DNA of 11,168 nucleotides from an uncultured Bacillota bacterium (GTDB lineage Bacteria; Bacillota; Clostridia; Peptostreptococcales; Anaerovoracaceae): positions 1 through 11,168 of the forward strand of contig CAMOZS010000042.1 in the NCBI GenBank assembly GCA_946631075.1, written 5' to 3'. Numbering within the stretch: position 1 is the stretch's first letter; the number at the start of each line of letters is the position of its first letter. Position numbers and translations under genes: made by a program. The notes under the pieces were generated by a model. It did no database searches. It worked only from the letters and a program-made list of their open reading frames with translations, and was not told the DNA's origin. Of the stretch, positions 6,565 to 11,168 are shown in pieces.

Positions 6565-7450
6565 GCTGAGGAAGCTGGTCCAGGCCGGATGGGGGATCCT
6601 GACAAACGCGTATATCAACGGATTCATTCCGGGCGGCCCCGTGATCTATCAGGGACCGCTGAAACAGCTGTGTGTGCCGGGCATGAACTGCTACTCCTGC
6701 CCGGGAGCGCTGGGCTCCTGTCCCATCGGATCCATGCAGGCTATATTTGACAGCAGGTCCAGGGGGATAGCCGCCTATGTGATCGGCTATCTGGCCATCA
6801 TCGGCCTTTTCGTCGGCCGCTTTATCTGCGGCTGGCTCTGCCTGTTCGGCCTGATCCAGGAGCTTCTCTACAAGATCCCGACGCCCAAGCTGACCGTGCC
6901 GGAGAAGCCGGACAAGGCCCTGCGGTATCTGAAATACCTGATCCTTTTCGTCATGGTATTCATGCTCCCGTTTTTTTACCGGAGCGAGTACGGAGCAGGG
7001 GAGCCCTTCTTCTGCAAGTACATCTGTCCGGTGGGGACCCTGGAGGGGGGCGTTCCCCTGGTCCTGCTCAACAGCATGATGCGGGGAGCACTGGGCTGGC
7101 TCTTCCGGTGGAAGTTCCTCCTGCTGGTCCTTTGCGTGGGAGCATCGATCTTCATCTACCGGCCCTTCTGTAAATACATCTGCCCCCTGGGAGCATTTTA
7201 CGGGCTCTTCCAGAAGGTCAGCCTGATCCGGATGAGGGTGGATGAGGAAAAGTGCGTGGACTGCGGTATCTGTGCCAAAACCTGCAAGATGAACGTGGAT
7301 CCCCGCAGGACGCCCAACAGCAACGAGTGCATCCGCTGCAGGGACTGCATCAAGGCCTGTCCCATGCACGCCCTGTCCATGAAGATCGGACCGGGCCGGG
7401 ACCAGGAGCAAAGGCAGGCCGGCCAGCCTTTGGAAGAAACGAAAGCCTGA
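6557..7450 (+). CDS. NapH-like 4Fe-4S polyferredoxin membrane protein
   Basis: A 297-residue inner-membrane electron-transfer protein. I choose TTG at 6557: GGAG lies ten bases upstream, it overlaps the microprotein's end by eight bases, and the in-frame ATG at 6464 would add residues that read as antisense-like filler. The N-terminus carries C39, C45, C48 and C55 (NCYSCPGALGSCPIG). Then come membrane segments about 73-100 (with CGWLC at 91-95), 125-142 and 183-201. Two CKYICPxG loops (C153/C157 and C205/C209) are typical of the NapH/MauN/CcoG/RnfB-like polyferredoxins. The C-terminal ferredoxin module has C233-x2-C-x2-C-x3-C243 and C258-x2-C-x2-C-x3-C268, that is two 4Fe-4S clusters. In known systems such proteins relay electrons between the quinone pool or ferredoxin and a partner oxidoreductase. 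Here the adjacent iron-sulfur flavoprotein is the natural partner (inference). Confidence 0.9.
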   Translation: MAKLRKLVQAGWGILTNAYINGFIPGGPVIYQGPLKQLCVPGMNCYSCPGALGSCPIGSMQAIFDSRSRGIAAYVIGYLAIIGLFVGRFICGWLCLFGLIQELLYKIPTPKLTVPEKPDKALRYLKYLILFVMVFMLPFFYRSEYGAGEPFFCKYICPVGTLEGGVPLVLLNSMMRGALGWLFRWKFLLLVLCVGASIFIYRPFCKYICPLGAFYGLFQKVSLIRMRVDEEKCVDCGICAKTCKMNVDPRRTPNSNECIRCRDCIKACPMHALSMKIGPGRDQEQRQAGQPLEETKA

Positions 7451-7467
7451 GAGAAAGGGAAAGACCT

Positions 7468-8058
7468 ATGAAATTGAAAAAGACGATCGTATTTCTCCTC
7501 TGTTTCACGATGATGTTCCTGGCGGCGGCATGCGGGAGCACGACTGCCGACGGTCCGGAGGATTACTATCAGGAGGACGCGGCGGTCACCGGGTCCGGAT
7601 ACGAGTATACGGCTTCGGTGGATCAGGACGCTCACAGCTGCTCAGTAGAGTATGAAGGGGCCAGCGTGGAAGTCGACGAGGCTCTGATCGGAGAGGGGGA
7701 TGAGGGTGACTACCTGGTCCTCCGCATGAGCTACTGGAACGAGCTGGACCTGGTCTCCCACGACAGTGATACGGACGATCCGGAGAACCAGGATTCTCTG
7801 GACCGGTCCTTTGTGATACGGGCAGTCCAGGGAGACCAGGAGATCGAGGCCCGGGGCGAGGAGGAGACGGATACCTTCGAAGAGGATAACGCCTATGAGC
7901 TGATCGACGCCGGCTCATCGATCGAATGCGAATACTGGTTCCCGGTGGACACGTCGGAGGCGGTGACCATACAGATCCTGAATCCGGACGGGGAGGACAC
8001 GGTGATGGCTGAGCTTACATTCACCGAGGAAGACCTGGCTGAACTGGACGATGCATAA
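7468..8058 (+). CDS. Small acidic lipoprotein, possibly DUF5067-like
   Basis: A 196-residue lipoprotein. The N-terminus is KLKK plus a hydrophobic stretch and a lipobox ending FLAAAC, with Cys22 as the lipidated residue, so it should sit on the outer face of the membrane. The mature part is acidic. It begins with a disordered Gly/Ser/Asp stretch to about residue 48, then beta strands such as YLVLRMSYWNELD (about 87-99) and IECEYWFPVDTSEAVTIQIL. That order resembles the DUF5067/TelA-like Ig-type lipoprotein domains, but I would not insist on the family. AAAGGGAAAG precedes the ATG at 7468, 17 bases after the polyferredoxin stop, so it is probably the last gene of the operon. No terminator hairpin follows, so read-through into the next gene is possible. 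Confidence 0.85.
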   Translation: MKLKKTIVFLLCFTMMFLAAACGSTTADGPEDYYQEDAAVTGSGYEYTASVDQDAHSCSVEYEGASVEVDEALIGEGDEGDYLVLRMSYWNELDLVSHDSDTDDPENQDSLDRSFVIRAVQGDQEIEARGEEETDTFEEDNAYELIDAGSSIECEYWFPVDTSEAVTIQILNPDGEDTVMAELTFTEEDLAELDDA

Positions 8059-8074
8059 TTGCATAAAAATGGAG

Positions 8075-8113
8075 TTGAGTACCCTTGTTTTTGTCCGATT
8101 CGAGTACTATACT
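8075..8113 (+). promoter_or_regulatory. SigmaA-like promoter with direct repeat, before the 143-residue protein gene
   Basis: TTGTTT (8085-8090), a 17-base spacer and TATACT (8108-8113) give a plausible housekeeping promoter with a start near 8120 and a leader of about 27 bases. TTGAGTAC (8075-8082) and TCGAGTAC (8100-8107) are the same eight-base word with one change, 25 bases apart. One lies just upstream of the -35 and the other touches the -10. This spacing suits a regulator bound on nearly the same DNA face. Promoter elements are seen; regulation is inference. Confidence 0.5.
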
Positions 8114-8146
8114 TAAATCAGAAAAAGTTAAAGGAGGGGTGCAATC

Positions 8147-8578
8147 ATGCAGGAAAAAGCAAAAGAATTAAGAGAAACCTATGAAGAGCTCCATGAGGAA
8201 GCCAAACATTCTCTCAAAGGGCTGCAGAAGCTGATCGAGAAGAACTCCATGTCCCTGGAAGATGTGGTAGCCCTGATCGATAACAAGATGGAAGGGGATG
8301 AGCTGCATCCGGAGCTGAAGAGCATCGAAGAGATGACCTCCGAAGACTATGCCGCTATGTACAAGAAGATGGCCGAGGACATCAAGACGTCTCCGGAGGA
8401 CTTCGAAGAACACATCAAGGCAAGCGGCATGAGCGCCGAGGAACTGGAACTGCTCTTCTCATCCATTCACGGAACCATCGAGAAGTATCCGGAAGTATGG
8501 GAAGCGAAGAAAAACGCCCAGCTGCTCCATCCCAAACACCTGGCCATCCTTGCCAGCGGATTCGGGAAGAAGTATTAA
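8147..8578 (+). CDS. Unrecognised acidic alpha-helical protein, 143 residues
   Basis: I do not recognise this protein. It has no signal peptide, no membrane segment and no cysteine. The composition is Glu/Lys/Met/Leu-rich and nearly all of it reads as helix. Residues 1-33 are heptad-like (LRETYEELHEEAKHSLKGL), possibly a short coiled coil. Two similar segments, MTSEDYAAMYKKM (63-75) and MSAEELELLFSSI (95-107), both have the Ser-x-Glu-(Asp/Glu) helix caps of small helical-bundle or adaptor proteins. The C-terminus is basic (HPKHLAILASGFGKKY). AAGGAGGGG nine bases before the ATG is the best ribosome binding site in the window, and the gene has its own promoter and terminator, which suggests substantial independent expression. 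Confidence 0.85.
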   Translation: MQEKAKELRETYEELHEEAKHSLKGLQKLIEKNSMSLEDVVALIDNKMEGDELHPELKSIEEMTSEDYAAMYKKMAEDIKTSPEDFEEHIKASGMSAEELELLFSSIHGTIEKYPEVWEAKKNAQLLHPKHLAILASGFGKKY

Positions 8579-8602
8579 GAATAACCTCAGAGGTAGAAGA
8601 AA

Positions 8603-8631
8603 GGCTGTCGCATCAGTGCGGCAGCCCTTTT
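8603..8631. terminator. Bidirectional intrinsic terminator between convergent genes
   Basis: GGCTGTCGCA and TGCGGCAGCC pair over ten positions (one G-T) around a TCAG loop. On the plus strand CTTTTG follows; on the minus strand TTTCTTCT follows. It lies 24 bases after the 143-residue protein gene and 27 bases after the convergent phosphorylase gene, so it should end both transcripts. Confidence 0.85.
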
Positions 8632-8657
8632 GTTATTGTACAGAATATACCAAGACG

Positions 8658-9575
8658 TTACTTTGACATCTGTCTCAGGGTCCCCTTGACCAGGCGGATC
8701 ATGTCCGCCCCCAGACGGTCGGCTGCTTCCTGGACATCGTCATGATTGACGTTCTCGTCGGCGCAGTTGGGGCAGAAGTTGGTCACGCAGCTGATCCCCA
8801 GACATTTCACTCCCATGTGGCGGAGGGCCAGGGTCTCACAGGCGGTGCTCATGCTGACCGTATCCGCGCCAAGGGAGGCGTAGAGCTCAGCTTCGGCTTT
8901 GGATTCGAACTGGGGCCCGGTGACCTGGAGAAAGACCCCGTCTTCCAGGGCGATGCCTTCTTCCTTGGCTGCCTTATGGAGGAGCTTGCGCAGGTCCTTA
9001 TCGTAGGGCTCCGACATATCCACGAACCGCTCGCCCAGATTTTCATCATTGGGGCCGATCAGAGGCGAGGGAACGAAGGAGGCGATCTGGTCTTTGATGC
9101 AGACCAGGGTGCCCGGCGGGAAGTCGGGATTCAGACTTCCGGAGGCGTTGGTCAGGATGACCGTCTTCGCCCCCAGCAGGGCCATGATCCGGTCGGGGGC
9201 GACCACTTCCTCCATGCTGTAGCCTTCGTAGTAGTGGACTCTGCCGTTCATCAGGATCACAGGGACTCCTTCCAGATAGCCGAAAACGTATTCTCCCTTG
9301 TGTCCCTCGACAGTGGACCGGGGAAATCCCGGGATCTCGGAATAGGAGATCCGGCCGGCGACATCCACTTCATCGGCAAGGCCGCCAAGGCCCGAACCGA
9401 GGACGATGCCGATCTCCGGCTTGAATCCATCGGGAAGCTGGATGCTGTCGACCGCGGCCTGCAGATCGACGGAATCGCTTTCCGCCTGCTGGGACTCTCC
9501 GCCGCATCCGGTCATGCAAAGGCTGGCCAGGCAGAGCAGGGAGGCAAGGATGATCGTTATTCTGAACTTTTTCAT
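8658..9575 (-). CDS. punA: Purine nucleoside phosphorylase with lipoprotein signal peptide
   Basis: A 305-residue protein. ATG at 9575 is favoured: GGAGA lies eight bases upstream and translation then begins MKKFRITI, a classic lipoprotein signal. The hydrophobic stretch runs from residue 6 to 20 and the lipobox ends MTGC, so Cys24 should be lipidated. From about residue 38 the protein is a full trimeric-type (PNP-I) phosphorylase: phosphate loop GSGLGG (60-65), GHKG with H92, GRVHYYEG with R112, H114 and Y116, TNASG with A144, GPQFE with F223 and E224, SMST with M242 and S243, TN at 265-266 and NHDD with H278. These align in order with the human catalytic residues, including the Glu/Asn pair that reads 6-oxopurines, so inosine and guanosine are the likely substrates (to base plus ribose 1-phosphate). 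The family is normally cytosolic. The next nearest ATGs (9602, 9590) would add a short tail before the signal and are less likely. Confidence 0.92.
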   Translation of the reverse strand: MKKFRITIILASLLCLASLCMTGCGGESQQAESDSVDLQAAVDSIQLPDGFKPEIGIVLGSGLGGLADEVDVAGRISYSEIPGFPRSTVEGHKGEYVFGYLEGVPVILMNGRVHYYEGYSMEEVVAPDRIMALLGAKTVILTNASGSLNPDFPPGTLVCIKDQIASFVPSPLIGPNDENLGERFVDMSEPYDKDLRKLLHKAAKEEGIALEDGVFLQVTGPQFESKAEAELYASLGADTVSMSTACETLALRHMGVKCLGISCVTNFCPNCADENVNHDDVQEAADRLGADMIRLVKGTLRQMSK

Positions 9576-9600
9576 TTTTGTCTTCTCCATTTGCTGTGTC

Positions 9601-9641
9601 AAGTGTGATTTCTCTTGCCCTGATTATAGCATAAGTGTGAT
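9601..9641. repeat. Direct repeat AAGTGTGAT x2 in the phosphorylase/lipoprotein control region
   Basis: AAGTGTGAT occurs at 9601-9609 and 9633-9641, identical over nine bases, with a 32-base period (about three helical turns). The copies flank the phosphorylase's -10 box and the second overlaps the lipoprotein's candidate -10. They are candidate operator half-sites for a regulator acting on both divergent genes. I cannot name the regulator. Confidence 0.5.
9623..9631 (-). promoter_or_regulatory. Extended -10 promoter for the phosphorylase gene
   Basis: On the minus strand 9631-9623 reads TGCTATAAT, a perfect extended -10 box. No good -35 is visible 17 bases upstream, which is usual for extended -10 promoters. 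It gives a leader of about 40 bases before the ATG at 9575. Confidence 0.6.
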
Positions 9642-9646
9642 ATCAT
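9638..9646 (+). promoter_or_regulatory. Candidate extended -10 promoter for the 347-residue lipoprotein gene
   Basis: TGATATCAT at 9638-9646 is an extended -10 (TG-N-TATCAT) about 50 bases before the ATG at 9696. No clear -35 is present at the usual distance. It overlaps the second AAGTGTGAT copy. Confidence 0.35.
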
Positions 9647-9695
9647 AAGAGAAGAGAAAACGTTTGACTGCCAAACAGAAAGGGGAGAGTTAAAT

Positions 9696-10739
9696 ATGAA
9701 GGCAGCGAAGATGATTAAACACACCGTGATACTTTTGGCTCTGATGGGACTTATGGCGGTACTGGCCGGCTGCGGCGGCACCTTCGGAGTCGTGATCAAC
9801 GAAGATCTGAATGTGGAGATCACAGCGGAGGATGCCGATGAGGATATGTCCGGGACAGTAGGAGCCTTCACCGTAGAGAAGGGACAGACGGCAGTGATCG
9901 AGCCGGCCCTGGAGGAAGGGACCATCAAGGTCGAGTTCATTCCCTTCCAGGAAGCGGATGACGAGGATGCCGATATAGAGGAAGCGGTCCAGGGAGGTGA
10001 GCCTGTCATGGAAGCAGAGATCACGGGAAAGGATCCGCTGCCCTGCGAGCTGGCTCCGGGAGACTATACCGTCAATGCGACCGTCATTGAGAAAGCAAAC
10101 GGGACCGTACTGATCCGGACGGAAGGCGGTCAGGAAGAAAAAGAAAAAGAAAGCGGCAAAGCCGCCGGCGGCCTGCTGGAAGGAGACAATCTGAAGGAGC
10201 TGATGGAGCAGGTGGCGGACAGCGAGATCAGCAAGTCCTATGAAGAATACCTTACGGATGAGACTTTTGCCAACGCGGAAGTCTTCAGCGACGAGGACGG
10301 CAAGGCATACGTTTATCTCAACACGGAGGAATTCGTTGTCCTGAATGACAAGGCCTACAGCGTTGCCGGCGGATCCGGCGAAGCCATCATCGACTACACC
10401 CTGTCCGATGAGGGAATCAAGCTGGACAAGGTGGAATGGAGCGCCGACGGAGGAAACCACGACCAGTGGATCCAGGACAACTTCTCCGAGAAAGCCCTGA
10501 AGGAATGGAAATCCTATGAGGCCAATGATGAGAACGGATACCTCAAGCTGGACACCAAGATGATCGCCAAGGCGGAAGAAGAGCTGGGCGTTCCCGTGGA
10601 GAGAGAAAACCAGCTGCAGATCGATACCGACAAGGGGACCTATGAGATCCTGAAGATCAAAGAGTCCGGCTCGCCGGAAAACGATGACTACACCTTCGAG
10701 ACAGAGACCATCGAGAAGGGTGAGCTGGAGAAAAAATAG
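9696..10739 (+). CDS. Unrecognised two-part acidic lipoprotein, 347 residues
   Basis: A lipoprotein for the outer membrane face: basic N-terminus (KAAKMIKH), a hydrophobic stretch about 11-22 and the lipobox LAGC with Cys26. AGGGGAG lies eight bases before the ATG at 9696; M6 is a weaker alternative start. The first part (about 29-142) reads as a beta sandwich with strands GVVINEDLNVEIT, GTIKVEFIP and PGDYTVNATVIEKANGTVLI, like small lipoprotein domains I have seen in clostridia. A charged linker (about 143-160, GGQEEKEKESGKAAGG) leads to a second part (about 162-347) with mixed helix and strand, including DEGIKLDKVEW and GTYEILKI. It is strongly acidic, and C117 is its only cysteine after Cys26. 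I do not recognise a catalytic motif. Its divergence from the lipidated phosphorylase suggests a shared extracytoplasmic role, perhaps substrate binding, but this is inference. Confidence 0.85.
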   Translation: MKAAKMIKHTVILLALMGLMAVLAGCGGTFGVVINEDLNVEITAEDADEDMSGTVGAFTVEKGQTAVIEPALEEGTIKVEFIPFQEADDEDADIEEAVQGGEPVMEAEITGKDPLPCELAPGDYTVNATVIEKANGTVLIRTEGGQEEKEKESGKAAGGLLEGDNLKELMEQVADSEISKSYEEYLTDETFANAEVFSDEDGKAYVYLNTEEFVVLNDKAYSVAGGSGEAIIDYTLSDEGIKLDKVEWSADGGNHDQWIQDNFSEKALKEWKSYEANDENGYLKLDTKMIAKAEEELGVPVERENQLQIDTDKGTYEILKIKESGSPENDDYTFETETIEKGELEKK

Positions 10740-10756
10740 CCCCCATGAAGGAGGCT
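10731..10756 (-). terminator. Intrinsic terminator of the HAD phosphatase gene (minus strand)
   Basis: Reading the minus strand, AGCCTCC and GGGGGCT pair at six of seven positions around TTCAT, then A and six T follow (10736-10731). The hairpin lies 21 bases after the phosphatase stop. The T-run and part of the stem fall over the last codons and the stop of the convergent lipoprotein gene. No equal plus-strand T-run is present, so the lipoprotein transcript may end elsewhere. Confidence 0.65.
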
Positions 10757-10777
10757 GTTATCCGTCGGCAGATATTC

Positions 10778-11168
10778 TTATTTGTCTGAGGACAGTATGG
10801 CCCGGGCCAGCTCATGGCAGTCGGAAACGATCCGGTCCGCGCCGGCAAGAGCATCTTTTTGCCGGAAGCCCCAGTCCACGCAAATGCTGAAGAGGCCGGA
10901 GGCGGAAGCGGTCTCGATATCCACTTCCGAATCGCCGATGTAGACCGCCTGGTCAGGGGTCACATCCAGTTTCTCCAGGCAGAGGCGGATCATGTCCGGC
11001 TCCGGTTTCCTGGGGATCCCTTCGATCTCGCCCAGGGCGAAGTCGAAGACGTCCGGGAAGTAGACCCGGCAGAGTTTCTGCACCGCTGGATCCGGCTTGT
11101 TGGAGACGACGGCGGTTTTGACACCTGCTTCCCTGAGTTCTTTTAGAAGATCCAGGACTCCGGGATAG
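10778..11168 (-). CDS. HAD-superfamily phosphatase (phosphoglycolate phosphatase-like), C-terminal part
   Basis: About 129 C-terminal residues are present; the N-terminus, with the nucleophile motif DxDGT, lies beyond the right edge. The visible frame has YPGVLDLLKELREAGVKTAV, the motif II region VVSNKPD (Ser), the motif III lysine in PRKPEPD, and motif IV GDSEVDIETA (Asp). This order and spacing match phosphoglycolate phosphatase/Gph-like HAD-IA enzymes, which remove phosphate from small substrates in the cytosol. The true substrate cannot be set from this part. A GTG in the frame at 11083 is internal, since the family sequence continues upstream of it. A terminator follows on the same strand. 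Confidence 0.88.
   Translation of the reverse strand, partial: YPGVLDLLKELREAGVKTAVVSNKPDPAVQKLCRVYFPDVFDFALGEIEGIPRKPEPDMIRLCLEKLDVTPDQAVYIGDSEVDIETASASGLFSICVDWGFRQKDALAGADRIVSDCHELARAILSSDK

Noticed and set aside
8742..9608. A 288-codon plus-strand frame opposite the phosphorylase
   Set aside because: The minus strand encodes an intact PNP with ordered active-site residues; the plus frame has no ribosome binding site and no recognisable motif.
10771..10792. CAGA/TCTG inverted repeat as the lipoprotein gene's terminator
   Set aside because: It has only four to five pairs with no T-run after it, and overlaps the phosphatase stop.

Overview
The window looks like chromosomal DNA of a fairly GC-rich anaerobic member of the Bacillota (Clostridia-like). 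The signs are strong AGGAGG-type ribosome binding sites, G/C-ending codons, several lipoproteins with Gram-positive-style lipoboxes, iron-sulfur and flavin redox proteins, an Fnr-like regulator and a CD1871A-type CXXC microprotein. I see no rRNA, tRNA, CRISPR array, transposase or phage gene. Coding density is high and all intergenic gaps are shorter than about 130 bases.

Layout: (1) Positions 1-2935, minus strand: the first 978 codons of a very large secreted surface protein that runs off the left edge. (2) 3025-3768, minus: a two-cluster ferredoxin-domain protein with a cysteine-rich C-terminal domain. (3) 3885-8058, plus: a compact six-gene run, probably one operon, divergent from the ferredoxin gene. 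It encodes a Crp/Fnr-family regulator, an N-terminally short member of the TIGR00300 (LOR/SDH, ornithine cyclodeaminase-like) family, an iron-sulfur flavoprotein, a 48-residue CD1871A-type CXXC protein, a NapH-like polyferredoxin membrane protein whose start overlaps the microprotein's stop, and a small acidic lipoprotein. (4) 8147-8578, plus: an unrecognised helical acidic protein with its own promoter, closed by a terminator that can work in both directions. (5) 8658-9575, minus: a purine nucleoside phosphorylase with apparently complete active-site residues but a lipoprotein signal peptide, divergent from (6) 9696-10739, plus: an unrecognised two-part lipoprotein. (7) 10778-11168, minus: the C-terminal part of a HAD-family phosphatase running off the right edge.

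How they may work together (inference): the ferredoxin-like protein, Fnr-like regulator, iron-sulfur flavoprotein, CXXC microprotein and NapH-like protein form a plausible redox-responsive electron-transfer module at the membrane. A palindrome in the 116-base divergent gap could coordinate both arms. What electrons are moved to, and why a TIGR00300 enzyme sits in the middle, cannot be read from the sequence. The PNP/lipoprotein pair shares a 120-base control region carrying a nine-base direct repeat, and suggests nucleoside breakdown on the outer face of the membrane, a location unusual for this enzyme.
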